64,000 bases of DNA, from contig NZ_PKUQ01000001.1 of assembly GCF_002866925.1 (NCBI RefSeq), positions 124,001 through 188,000 of the forward strand. The letters are read 5' to 3'. A model generated the notes under the pieces. That model worked only from the letters and a program-made list of their open reading frames with translations. It was not told the DNA's origin and did no database searches. Within the stretch, counting starts at the first letter, position 1; every line of letters begins with the position of its first letter. The translations under genes were made by a program, and so were the position numbers. Of the stretch, positions 1 through 8,442 are shown in pieces. This DNA is from Cohaesibacter celericrescens (GTDB taxonomy: Bacteria; Pseudomonadota; Alphaproteobacteria; Rhizobiales; Cohaesibacteraceae).

Positions 1-1
1 A

Positions 2-826
2 ACCATGCGCTTTGGTGGTCTGGTGGCGGTCGACGACCTCTCTTTTGAGGTAGGTCGCAATGACATCACTGCGTTGATCGGCCCCAATGGAGCTGGCAAG
101 ACCACGGTCTTTAACTGTGCCACCGGTTTCTATAAGCCGACCGAAGGCCGCATCACGATGCGGCGGTCCAACGAAGAGGAATTCTTCCTCGAGCAGATTC
201 CGGATTTTGAGATCGCACGTTACGCCAGAGTAGCCAGAACTTTCCAGAACATCCGCCTTTTCGCAGGCATGACTGTTCTGGAAAATCTCATGATTGCTCA
301 GCATAACAAGCTAATGAAAGCGTCCAACTACAGCATTAGCGGCATCTTTGGTCTCAAATCGTTTCTTAACTCGGAGAGAAATTCCGTCGAGAAAGCCAAA
401 GCATGGCTAGAGCGCATCGATCTGATTGATCGTGCTGATGATCCTGCAGCAGACCTGCCCTATGGCGACCAACGGCGGCTTGAAATCGCTCGCGCCATGT
501 GTACCGACCCCGAATTGCTCTGCCTTGATGAACCGGCCGCAGGACTGAACCCCAAGGAAACCCAAGAGCTGAACAGCTTGCTCTATTCTATTCGCAAATT
601 AGATGACACCGCCGTGCTGCTCATAGAGCATGACATGTCCATGGTAATGGAAATTTCCGATCACGTGGTCGTTCTCGACTATGGTGTCAAAATTTCGGAT
701 GGTGACGCCGAGCATGTTAAAAATGATCCTGCGGTGATCGCTGCCTATTTGGGTGTTGATGACGAAGAGATTGCTGACGCCGAAGCCGAAGCACACTTCA
801 AGCACAAGGAGGAGCAAACCTCATGA
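2..826 (+). CDS. livG: Branched-chain amino acid ABC transporter ATP-binding protein LivG, 5' truncated
   Basis: One of the two cytoplasmic ATPases that power LivHM-type import of branched-chain or related amino acids. Counting from the first visible Met (position 5), Walker A is GPNGAGKT at residues 26-33, the Q-loop is Gln81, the signature region is LPYGDQRR at 151-158, Walker B LLCLDEP at 171-177, and the switch His is 209. LivG proteins normally carry some 10-20 residues before the MRFGGL segment, and the frame stays open to the window edge, so the real start lies outside. The C-terminus has an acidic tail. The gene overlaps livF by 4 bases (ATGA), so the two are translationally coupled. 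Substrate specificity cannot be read from an ATPase. Confidence 0.93.
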   Translation, partial: TMRFGGLVAVDDLSFEVGRNDITALIGPNGAGKTTVFNCATGFYKPTEGRITMRRSNEEEFFLEQIPDFEIARYARVARTFQNIRLFAGMTVLENLMIAQHNKLMKASNYSISGIFGLKSFLNSERNSVEKAKAWLERIDLIDRADDPAADLPYGDQRRLEIARAMCTDPELLCLDEPAAGLNPKETQELNSLLYSIRKLDDTAVLLIEHDMSMVMEISDHVVVLDYGVKISDGDAEHVKNDPAVIAAYLGVDDEEIADAEAEAHFKHKEEQTS

Positions 827-1548
827 GCGAGCCACTCCTGAGCCTAAGGGGCGTAAAAACCTATTACGGCAAAATCGTTGCTCTACGCGGCATCGATATT
901 GATGTCAATGAGGGTGAAATCGTCACCATCATTGGCGCCAACGGTGCCGGAAAATCGACCACAATGATGACCGTGTGCGGCATCACCCGCGCACGGGAAG
1001 GCAAGATCATCTACAACGGTGAAGACATCACCGACATGCCTACCCACCAGATCGCTCATAAAGCCATTGCCCAGTCACCAGAAGGCCGCCGGATCTTCGG
1101 CCGCATGACGGTGAAGGAAAATTTGCAAATGGGCGCCTCTGTCATCAAGTATGAGCATATGGAAGAAGACTTGCGCATGGTATTTGACCTCTTCCCCATT
1201 TTGGAGAAGCGGCAAAATCAGCGCGGAGGCACCCTGTCCGGCGGAGAGCAACAAATGCTCGCCATCGCCAGAGCTCTGATGTCCCGACCCAAACTACTGA
1301 TGCTCGACGAACCTTCACTTGGACTGGCGCCTCTGGTGGTCAAACAGATCTTTGAGGTCGTCAAGGAACTGAATGAAAAACAGGGCCTGACGGTCTTCCT
1401 TGTAGAGCAAAACGCGTTCCACGCCCTCAGACTGGCCCATCGTGGTTATGTCATGATCAACGGTCAAATCACCCTGACAGGTGGTGGTCACGAGCTTTTG
1501 GAAAACCCAGAAGTTCAGGCTGCTTATCTGGAAGGTGGACGGCACTAA
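823..1548 (+). CDS. livF: Branched-chain amino acid ABC transporter ATP-binding protein LivF
   Basis: The second ATPase of the same importer, 241 residues, the usual LivF length. Walker A GANGAGKST lies at residues 38-46, the Q-loop Gln at 84, the LSGGE signature at 138-142 and Walker B LLMLDEP at 158-164. The start overlaps the livG stop and has GGAGG about 8 bases upstream. It would form a heterodimer with LivG under the two permeases, which must be encoded before the window. The next gene follows after 17 bases, so the operon continues. Confidence 0.95.
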   Translation: MSEPLLSLRGVKTYYGKIVALRGIDIDVNEGEIVTIIGANGAGKSTTMMTVCGITRAREGKIIYNGEDITDMPTHQIAHKAIAQSPEGRRIFGRMTVKENLQMGASVIKYEHMEEDLRMVFDLFPILEKRQNQRGGTLSGGEQQMLAIARALMSRPKLLMLDEPSLGLAPLVVKQIFEVVKELNEKQGLTVFLVEQNAFHALRLAHRGYVMINGQITLTGGGHELLENPEVQAAYLEGGRH

Positions 1549-1565
1549 AGGGAAAAGGAAAAATC

Positions 1566-1910
1566 ATGTCCATTCTTTGGGGAAATTCCTTCGCCGCATT
1601 TATGGTCGTCACCATCTTTTTGGGTGGTGGCGCAGCTTGGATGTCCGGCCGCGGTATCGCTCTCAGTTGGCGTCCTGTCACACAGATGATCTTATATATG
1701 GCGCTTTTAACTGCAGCTGTTCGTTTCTTGCATTTTGCCCTCTATGAGGGTGAGCTGCTGTCGCTGCAGTATTATTTGATCAACTTTGCAATTTTGTTAA
1801 CCATCTGTTGGTTGGGCTTTCGCTTCACGCGGACCAACCAGATGGTAAGGCAATATCATTGGCTCTATGAAAAAGTCAGCCCTCTTTCTTGGAAAGAGCG
1901 CAATACCTGA
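1566..1910 (+). CDS. Small membrane protein of the liv operon (DUF6867-like)
   Basis: A 114-residue protein with three likely membrane spans at about 8-27, 37-57 and 68-86, ending in a basic cytoplasmic-type tail. It follows livF by 17 bases with a GGAAAAGG ribosome-binding site and precedes the binding-protein gene. From memory, small proteins of this kind (DUF6867) recur at the end of liv operons in Hyphomicrobiales. This suggests an accessory role in the transporter, but no function is known to me. The family name is a recollection, not a search result. Confidence 0.7.
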   Translation: MSILWGNSFAAFMVVTIFLGGGAAWMSGRGIALSWRPVTQMILYMALLTAAVRFLHFALYEGELLSLQYYLINFAILLTICWLGFRFTRTNQMVRQYHWLYEKVSPLSWKERNT

Positions 1911-2214
1911 ACCAATGCAAACAAGCATGAAAGTGACGGTCACGCCACTTTCCTCTATTCCACCGAAAGGACTAGGTATATTTTATCCAAATATTGCCAA
2001 CAGGAAAGAAAAGGGATTGAAACTTTTTTAAAATTCAGCCCTAATCCAACCAACCCAAAGGGTTAAGCTTTGCAGGGGGCCTGATTTACGTGCCTAGATT
2101 TGACACATTCGGGCCCCACAGTCAGACTTAATGGGTTCAATAAAAAACATTCCAGAATAGTTGTGACCAAAACGGCACAACGGAACGCACCAAACATCTC
2201 ACGGGAGAGTTTTG
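1911..2214 (+). other. Intergenic region before the livK-like gene
   Basis: No convincing gene is seen in these 304 bases. A hairpin GAAAGTG(N10)CACTTTC at 1929-1952 may attenuate or end the upstream transcript, but no T-run follows it. A TTGACA element at 2100-2105 could be a -35 box for the binding-protein gene; the only -10 candidate (GACTTA, spacing 19) is poor. A separate, stronger promoter for the binding protein would be usual in this transporter family. Confidence 0.4.
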
Positions 2215-3321
2215 ATGAAAAAGACACTATTGGCGGGCGTCGCCATCGCAAGCACAATCGCAATGTCCGGCGCAGCTTTTGCTGACATCGTGATCGCCAC
2301 AGCAGGCCCAATGACAGGTCAGTACGCATCCTTCGGCCAGCAGATGAAAATCGGCGCTGAACAGGCTGTAGCAGACATCAACGCAGCTGGCGGCATCAAT
2401 GGCGAAATGCTCAAGCTCGAAGTCGGCGATGACGCCTGCGATCCAAAACAGGCTGTTGCAGTTGCCAACCAAATGGTCGGCAAAGGCGTAGTCTTCATGG
2501 CTGGCCACTTCTGTTCAGGTTCATCTATTCCTGCTTCCGCAGTTTATGCTGAAGAAGAAATCATCCAGATCTCACCTGCATCTACCAACCCAAAATTCAC
2601 CGATGAGCGCCCCGATCCAGAAGGCGGCACCTATCGTGTGTGTGGACGTGATGACCAGCAGGGTGCTGTAGCCGGCGCAATGTTGGCTGAAGAATACAAA
2701 GGCAAAAACGTTGCTGTTGTGCATGACAAAACAGCATACGGCAAAGGTTTGGCTGATCAGACCCTTCTCAACTTTGAAAAAGCTGGTGGCAAAGCCGCCA
2801 TGTATGAAGCTTATACTGCCGGTGAAAAAGATTACACCGCGCTGGTTTCCAAGCTGAAACAGGCAAAAATCGATGCTCTCTATGTTGGCGGTTACCACAC
2901 GGAAGCTGGCCTGATCGTGCGTCAAATGCGTGAACAGGGCATGGACACAGTGCTGATCTCTGGTGACGCTCTTGTGACTGACGAATATTGGTCAATCACT
3001 GGTGCTGCCGGTGAAGGCACACTGATGACCTTCTCTCCAAACCCAGCTCTCAACCCACAGGCTGCACCCGTTGTTGCCAAACTCGTAGCGGATGGCAAGC
3101 CAACCGAAGGCTATGTTCTTTACACCTATGCAGCAATCCAGGCTTGGGTTGACGCAGTAAAAGCAGCCGGTTCTACCGATTACGCTGCCGTTTCCGACGC
3201 TCTGAACAAGGGCGAATTCTCCACTGTGCTCGGCTCACTTTCCTTTGATGGAAAAGGCGACGTAACTCTGCCAGGTTATGTTTGGTATGAGTGGAAAGAC
3301 GGCAAGTATGAATACAGATAA
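2215..3321 (+). CDS. livK: Branched-chain amino acid ABC transporter substrate-binding protein
   Basis: Periplasmic binding protein, 368 residues. A Sec signal peptide is clear: MKK start, hydrophobic core, and an AFA cleavage site after residue 23. The mature protein opens with DIVIATAGPMTGQYASFG, typical of Leu/Ile/Val-type type I binding proteins. The two cysteines in DDACDP and HFCSGS fit the family's disulfide. ATG at 2215 is preferred to the TTG three bases upstream because GGGAGAG at 2203-2209 sits 5 bases before it. It lies in the same direction as livGF and the small membrane protein, and ends in a good terminator. Family assignment is firm; the ligand could be another amino acid or amide. 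Confidence 0.92.
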   Translation: MKKTLLAGVAIASTIAMSGAAFADIVIATAGPMTGQYASFGQQMKIGAEQAVADINAAGGINGEMLKLEVGDDACDPKQAVAVANQMVGKGVVFMAGHFCSGSSIPASAVYAEEEIIQISPASTNPKFTDERPDPEGGTYRVCGRDDQQGAVAGAMLAEEYKGKNVAVVHDKTAYGKGLADQTLLNFEKAGGKAAMYEAYTAGEKDYTALVSKLKQAKIDALYVGGYHTEAGLIVRQMREQGMDTVLISGDALVTDEYWSITGAAGEGTLMTFSPNPALNPQAAPVVAKLVADGKPTEGYVLYTYAAIQAWVDAVKAAGSTDYAAVSDALNKGEFSTVLGSLSFDGKGDVTLPGYVWYEWKDGKYEYR

Positions 3322-3374
3322 TCGCATTTGGCTCGTTGTGCCATCGCGATCATATGTAAATCATAGTTGATATG

Positions 3375-3408
3375 AAAAGCCCCATTGCTTTCGCTTTGGG
3401 GCTTTTTT
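3375..3408 (+). terminator. Rho-independent terminator after livK
   Basis: AAAAGCCCC and GGGGCTTTTTT form a stem around a 14-base loop, with a run of six T. It lies 53 bases past the livK stop and ends the liv transcript. Confidence 0.9.
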
Positions 3409-3474
3409 CTGCTATTAGCAGCTACGAGATTTGATTATCCTAAGCACCCCCCCCTCAAGCCTGAGTGACCGCCA

Positions 3475-4389
3475 ATGCTCGCCTATCTTGCACTCGCCAC
3501 CGCAATGATCCTCACCGGCATCAATGTTGCATTGGGAAAAATTATCGTCACCGAAATGCCCCCCGCCTCCTTTGCCATGTTGCGCTTTGTGCTGGCCAGT
3601 GCCTGCCTTGTGCCGCTTGCTATGACCGAAAAAGGGGCGCGCGCAAGCCTTTTGGCGCTGACCAAACGGCAGTGGTTTGAAATATTCTTACTGTCCCTCT
3701 TTGGCGTGGTTGGCTTTACCACCCTGATGTTGATTGGCATCCAGTATACGTCCGCCATCAATGCCGGTATCATTGCGTCATCCTTGCCTGCCATTATCGC
3801 GCTGCTCAGCTGGCTGGTTTTACGAGAATATGTCTCACCCAGAAAAGCACTCTCAGTCGCCCTTGCCGTTGTAGGCATTGCTTGCATCAACTTGGCCACC
3901 CCTGAAACAAGCGCAGGATCCAGTCATGTCTGGTCCCAAACCCTACTCGGCAATGGCCTCATATTGGCCGCGGTCACATCAGAAGCCATCTTTGCTATTT
4001 TGACCCGCCGTTATGCCAATATGATCCCACCTTGGACACTCACCATGATCGTGCATCTATTGGCGCTTCCAATCACGCTGCCCGTTTTGATGATACAGGA
4101 TGGGGGCTGGGTCATTCCACAAGCCAACGCCTCTTTTTGGTTGCTGGCTGTCTATTACATCATCACGGCGAGCGTGGTGTCTTTCTATCTCTGGTGTGTC
4201 GGCATCAAATCAGTGCCCGCATCCAGCAGCGCCCTGTTCACCGCGCTTGTGCCAACCAGCACACTTCTAGTTGCGGTCTTTGCGCTCGGAGAAAAACTGA
4301 TTATGCTCCAGATTGTGGGGCTCATTGCGGTTCTAGCCTCTCTGTTCATCGGACTTAAAGCGTCCGCCACGTCGCATTCCACCACCTAA
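3475..4389 (+). CDS. DMT-superfamily (EamA) transporter
   Basis: A 304-residue inner-membrane protein with about ten hydrophobic segments in two repeated EamA halves; the sequence from residue 1 (MLAYLALATAMILTGINVAL) is the usual first span. Members export amino acids or other metabolites, or import small solutes; this one cannot be assigned a substrate. It is followed after 11 bases by the P1 peptidase gene, so the two are probably co-transcribed, and peptide or amino-acid products may be the cargo. The start is the only ATG before the first span. Confidence 0.85.
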   Translation: MLAYLALATAMILTGINVALGKIIVTEMPPASFAMLRFVLASACLVPLAMTEKGARASLLALTKRQWFEIFLLSLFGVVGFTTLMLIGIQYTSAINAGIIASSLPAIIALLSWLVLREYVSPRKALSVALAVVGIACINLATPETSAGSSHVWSQTLLGNGLILAAVTSEAIFAILTRRYANMIPPWTLTMIVHLLALPITLPVLMIQDGGWVIPQANASFWLLAVYYIITASVVSFYLWCVGIKSVPASSSALFTALVPTSTLLVAVFALGEKLIMLQIVGLIAVLASLFIGLKASATSHSTT

Positions 4390-4400
4390 AAGGTCCTTCC

Positions 4401-5426
4401 ATGAAAAACCTGATCACCGACATTGAAGGAATTCTGGTTGGCAACGTCAGCGATGACGCTTTGAAATCTGGCACAACGGCCCTCATTTGCGAGCGCCCTA
4501 TGGTGGCTTCCTGCGCCATACTGGGCGGAGCCCCGGGCACAAGAGACACCGAACTGCTCAATCCCGATCAAACCGTGGAGACCGTCGATGCACTGGTTCT
4601 GTCTGGTGGCTCGGCTTTTGGTCTGGACGCAGCCGGAGGTGTGCAGGGCTGGCTGCGGCAACAAGGACGTGGTTTTTCAGTCGGACCAGTCAATGTTCCG
4701 ATTGTTCCTGCAGCCATTTTGTTTGATCTGATCAACGGCGGGGACAAAGCATGGGGTCGACAGGGACCCTATTGGGATATGGGCTGGCAGGCAGCGGAAG
4801 CAGCAAGCCACGACTTCGATCTGGGCAGCAGTGGCGCTGGCACAGGAGCCCTGACGGCGGGCCTCAAAGGCGGCTTGGGCTCTGCCTCGATGCAAGCCCC
4901 CAACGGCATTCGCCTCGGAGCCTTGGTTGCAGTGAATGCACTAGGAAGGGCAACGATGGGCGATGGCCCGCATTTTTGGGCTGCACCGTTTGAAAAGAAC
5001 GCAGAATTTGGTGGATTGGGATTGCCTGACACCATGCCATCGGAGGTAGACGCGCCTTACACCAAGTTGCAGGCCATGCAAAATGGCATGGGTGGGCAAA
5101 ACAGCAACACCACGATAGGCATCATAGCCACCGATGCAGCACTGACCAAAGCCCAAGCCAAAAGACTGGCAATTATGACCCATGACGGCTTTTCCCGCGC
5201 CTTATGGCCATCCCATACACCGATGGATGGGGATCTTGTTTTTGCCTTGTCCACAGGCACCAAGCCCCTACCCCAAGGCGATGGCGCTTTTGCCGCACTT
5301 GGTGCCTATGCCGCCGCCACTATGTCTCGGGCCATAGCGCGCGGCGTCTATGAAGCACAAAGCAAGCAAAACGACCTGTTTCCAACATGGAGAAGTAAAT
5401 TTTTAGGCCAAGCTCCAGTGGGCTAA
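4401..5426 (+). CDS. P1-family peptidase (DmpA/NylC-like N-terminal nucleophile hydrolase)
   Basis: A 341-residue member of the S58/P1 family, which includes the L-aminopeptidase/D-Ala-esterase DmpA and nylon-oligomer hydrolase NylC. These enzymes cut themselves to expose an N-terminal nucleophile. Here the cleavage site is likely Asn236-Thr237 within GGQNSNTTIGI, followed by the family's ATDA segment. The conserved early block LSGGSAFGLDAAGGV lies at 67-81. A Thr nucleophile matches the NylC type rather than Ser-type DmpA. No signal peptide, so the enzyme is cytoplasmic. It sits 11 bases after the DMT transporter, near an Lrp regulator and a D-amino-acid dehydrogenase, which would fit degradation of D- or beta-amino-acid peptides; that link is inference. 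Confidence 0.85.
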   Translation: MKNLITDIEGILVGNVSDDALKSGTTALICERPMVASCAILGGAPGTRDTELLNPDQTVETVDALVLSGGSAFGLDAAGGVQGWLRQQGRGFSVGPVNVPIVPAAILFDLINGGDKAWGRQGPYWDMGWQAAEAASHDFDLGSSGAGTGALTAGLKGGLGSASMQAPNGIRLGALVAVNALGRATMGDGPHFWAAPFEKNAEFGGLGLPDTMPSEVDAPYTKLQAMQNGMGGQNSNTTIGIIATDAALTKAQAKRLAIMTHDGFSRALWPSHTPMDGDLVFALSTGTKPLPQGDGAFAALGAYAAATMSRAIARGVYEAQSKQNDLFPTWRSKFLGQAPVG

Positions 5427-5608
5427 TAGACATTGGAGCGCGCAAAACAAACCTCTGCAATAGCGCCACAGAGCAGCACATTAGACTGCAAACAGGAACA
5501 AGCGTGATGACATCTATTTACAATCGGCATGACGGCGAAAAAAATAATATATACAAACCCGTAGTTTCTTTGTAGTTTTTAGATGATTTCTTCTAAAGAG
5601 AGTAAAAA

Positions 5609-6082
5609 ATGGAAAAATTGACGCTGGATTCTGGCGATATCCGGATACTCAAAGTTTTGCAGAATGATGCATCCCTTTCGATAGCTGAAATCGCAAAGCA
5701 GGCGGGTATGTCCCAAACGCCTTGCTGGCGTCGCATCAAAAAACTCAAAGAATCCGGTATTCTCAAACAGATCACCGCAATCATCGATCGCGAATCTGTG
5801 GGACTAGGCTTTGTCTCCTACGCCTTTGTGAAATTGACAGTACCTAGCCGTAAAAATATGGAAGAATTCGACAAGCTGGTCAGCATCTGGCCAGAAGTCG
5901 TCATCTGCGAACGCATCACCGGCGCCGTTGATTATTTGGTCAAAGTCGTGACCGAAGATATCAAAGCCTATGATAATTTCCTGTGCTTTAAGCTTCTCAA
6001 TTCGGAATTGGTCTCAGACGTACAATCACGCATCGTGGTTTCCACCGTCAAAGAAACCGCATCGCTCCCGCTTGTCGAATAG
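5609..6082 (+). CDS. Lrp/AsnC-family transcriptional regulator
   Basis: 157 residues. An N-terminal winged helix-turn-helix (about 8-60, with SIAEIAKQAGMSQTPCWRRI as the recognition part) is followed by a C-terminal RAM ligand-binding domain (about 70-145). Such proteins form octameric or dimeric regulators responding to amino acids. It converges on the DadA-like dehydrogenase with only 15 bases between the stops. Its own operator may lie in the AT-rich stretch before the start (5530-5600). Probable targets are the neighbouring amino-acid genes; this is inference. Confidence 0.92.
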   Translation: MEKLTLDSGDIRILKVLQNDASLSIAEIAKQAGMSQTPCWRRIKKLKESGILKQITAIIDRESVGLGFVSYAFVKLTVPSRKNMEEFDKLVSIWPEVVICERITGAVDYLVKVVTEDIKAYDNFLCFKLLNSELVSDVQSRIVVSTVKETASLPLVE

Positions 6083-6097
6083 AGCAAGGCAACAAAA

Positions 6098-7342
6098 TCA
6101 AAATCGCTTGGCGGAAAATGGCGAAGGACTGATCGATGGTGTTTTCCCCAAGACCATGTCAGCCATGAGGCGCCCTGTAACGGGACCCGTGCCAAAGCCC
6201 ATATGGCCGTGACCAAAATTGAAATAGAGGCCAACATCCCTGTCTGATTGATCGATCACAGGCAGAGAATCGGGGAAACAGGGCCGTGCCCCCATCCATG
6301 GCTCATCTTCTACCGGTGCCCCCAACGGATACAAATGTCGAGCCCAATCAGCCGCGCGGTATATTTGCGTCGGCGTCTTGCGTGCGTCCCGCGGCGCAAA
6401 TTCGATGCCTGAAGTGAGCCGAATGCCAAGATCGGTTGGAGTCATCAAGAAACCGATATCCTCATCCACGATTGGCCGATTGAGCACTGCGCCGTCAAGA
6501 CTGGCAAAATGCTGATGATAGCCACGCTTGGTCGCCAAGGGCAGGCGATAGCCCATCGGCTTGAGTAAATCCATACTCCACGGCCCCAAAGCGACCACCA
6601 CCTTGGGTGCAGAGACGGACCCATCGGTGCAAGAGACAGTCCAATCGTCCCCTTCCCGCTTCAGGCTCAAAGCTTCCCCTATCCGCACGTCACCACCGCG
6701 CTCAGCAAAAAGCGCAGCATAAGCTTTGGTGATCCGCTTTGGCGATGGAACCGAGACACAGCCTTTCCAGAGAATGCCTTTGTCTTTGTGGCTAAAATCA
6801 ACATGTGGTTCAAGGTCTTCCAAACCGTCCATACCAAGCACTTCAAAGTCTATCCCGAACATATCGGCATAGCGCAAAGCAGCCTCAGTGCCAGCAAAGC
6901 TTTTGGCACTGTGATAAAGATTGATCCAGCCAGTGTAGCGGAATTCATCCATCACGCCTGCATCCCTGGCCAAATACTCATGCTCCAGAATCGCATTGGC
7001 GCGCAGAGGCGCGACGCCTTGAGCATAGATATCAATGCCAGCAGGGTTGGACAGGCGCCACATCCGCCAGAGCCAACTGGCCATCTTTGGCATAAATGTC
7101 GGATGGTAATGCATCGCCACTTGCCGGTTGGACATATATTTCAAAATTTCGGTGATTTTGTTGGGAAGCGTCAACGGCACATAGCCATCGCGTTCAATGA
7201 TCCCTGCGTTGCCATGAGAGGTTTCTTCACCCGGCTCCCGCCGATCGATCAAGGCCACCCGTTGACCAGCCGCCTGCAAATGCAACGCAGTGCTTACGCC
7301 AACAATACCGCCCCCCAGAACAACCACATCGTAGCGCATCAC
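6098..7342 (-). CDS. FAD-dependent D-amino-acid dehydrogenase-like oxidoreductase
   Basis: 414 residues, DAO/DadA family. The dinucleotide-binding motif GGGIVG at 10-15 gives the GxGxxG of FAD enzymes, followed by the acidic end of the second strand (IDRREPGEE). The C-terminal block with RPCFPDSLPVIDQS and GHGHMGFGTGP is typical of DadA-like dehydrogenases that oxidise D-amino acids at the membrane and feed electrons to the respiratory chain. The start has two consecutive ATG codons; either may be used. The gene is convergent with the Lrp regulator. The substrate may be a D-amino acid or a cyclic imino acid such as hydroxyproline. Confidence 0.85.
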   Translation of the reverse strand: MMRYDVVVLGGGIVGVSTALHLQAAGQRVALIDRREPGEETSHGNAGIIERDGYVPLTLPNKITEILKYMSNRQVAMHYHPTFMPKMASWLWRMWRLSNPAGIDIYAQGVAPLRANAILEHEYLARDAGVMDEFRYTGWINLYHSAKSFAGTEAALRYADMFGIDFEVLGMDGLEDLEPHVDFSHKDKGILWKGCVSVPSPKRITKAYAALFAERGGDVRIGEALSLKREGDDWTVSCTDGSVSAPKVVVALGPWSMDLLKPMGYRLPLATKRGYHQHFASLDGAVLNRPIVDEDIGFLMTPTDLGIRLTSGIEFAPRDARKTPTQIYRAADWARHLYPLGAPVEDEPWMGARPCFPDSLPVIDQSDRDVGLYFNFGHGHMGFGTGPVTGRLMADMVLGKTPSISPSPFSAKRF

Positions 7343-7695
7343 ATATCCTCAGGTTAAATCAATTTTTGTTAAACGAGTGAACGAGTAAAATACATCGTCA
7401 AGCCCCACCATCCCGTTTGTCACGAGACACTGCAATAGGGGTCATATTCTCAGTCTGTCATGTCTTTATAAAGCGGTCTATAAAAATGCATCCAATATCC
7501 AATTTTTAGCAATTGGTGAGAGCCCTGTCATAATAAAAACAACACCATCATGTCCGCATGACAAAAAAGCAGCACCTTGATGCAACAAAGGCAACAAAAA
7601 GAAGAAACTTGTGCCGCTCTAAACTTGCCCAAACCCGCTATAATGTGTTACCCGCGAAGCCAACACTCTTCTCTCAATCAAGGACAGCAAAACTC
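7343..7695. other. Divergent promoter region between the dehydrogenase and rpe
   Basis: No convincing gene in 353 bases. It must hold the promoters of the dadA-like gene (minus) and rpe (plus). A perfect inverted repeat CCAATT(N6)AATTGG lies at 7499-7516, and a TATAAT element at 7639-7644 is about 50 bases before the rpe start, without an obvious -35 box. A longer reading of rpe from 7558 is open, but its extra 46 residues do not resemble the enzyme. Confidence 0.4.
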
Positions 7696-8370
7696 ATGGC
7701 GCGACCCATTAAAATCGCCCCTTCCATCCTCGCTTCAGATTTTGCCCGCTTTGGCGAAGAAGTCAAAGCCATTGATGAGGCTGGATGTGACTGGATACAC
7801 GTTGATGTCATGGATGGCCATTTTGTTCCAAACATCACTTTTGGCCCTCAGGTTGTACGCGCAATTCGCCCCTATACCGAAAAATTGATCGATAGCCACC
7901 TGATGATCTCTCCTGCCGATCCCTATCTGGAGGATTTTGCAGACGCCGGATCGGACATGATCACAGTGCACGCCGAAGCGGGCGTTCATCTGGATCGCTC
8001 GCTTCAGGCCATCAAAGCCATGGGCAAATTGGCAGGGGTTTCGCTCAATCCCGGAACCCATGAAAGCGTTATTGAATATGTGCTCGATAAAGTGGATATG
8101 GTGCTGTTGATGAGCGTCAATCCCGGTTTTGGCGGTCAGTCGTTCCTGCCTTCCACCGTCGACAAAACCCGCCGCGTGCGCGAAATGATCGGCGACCGCG
8201 ACATAGACATCCAGATTGATGGCGGCATCACCACGCAAACCGCGCCACTCGTCGCAGCAGCAGGAGCCAACATTCTTGTCGCAGGCTCAGCGGTTTTCAA
8301 AGGCAATTCCATTGACGCCTACCGCGACAACATAGCCCGCATTCGCGAAGCCGCCGAAAAAGCGCAATAG
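7696..8370 (+). CDS. rpe: Ribulose-phosphate 3-epimerase
   Basis: Interconverts ribulose 5-phosphate and xylulose 5-phosphate in the pentose phosphate pathway; 224 residues, normal length. The start at 7696 is chosen because [20 protein letters not shown] is the usual N-terminus and AAGGAC lies about 10 bases upstream. The metal-binding His35 and Asp37 fall in [12 protein letters not shown], further ligands are in DSHLM, and the phosphate-binding loops [12 protein letters not shown] and QIDGGI are intact. It is followed after 72 bases by purB; a ribose-phosphate link to purine synthesis is plausible. Confidence 0.97.
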   Translation: MARPIKIAPSILASDFARFGEEVKAIDEAGCDWIHVDVMDGHFVPNITFGPQVVRAIRPYTEKLIDSHLMISPADPYLEDFADAGSDMITVHAEAGVHLDRSLQAIKAMGKLAGVSLNPGTHESVIEYVLDKVDMVLLMSVNPGFGGQSFLPSTVDKTRRVREMIGDRDIDIQIDGGITTQTAPLVAAAGANILVAGSAVFKGNSIDAYRDNIARIREAAEKAQ

Positions 8371-8442
8371 AACAAAACACAATAGAAATCCCGCAGATGC
8401 GCGCACCACGCGCTCGCTAACCCAATTAGACAGGCAATTGAC

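Noticed and set aside
7558-7695. Longer start for rpe
   Set aside because: The extra residues are not epimerase-like, and AAGGAC points to ATG 7696.
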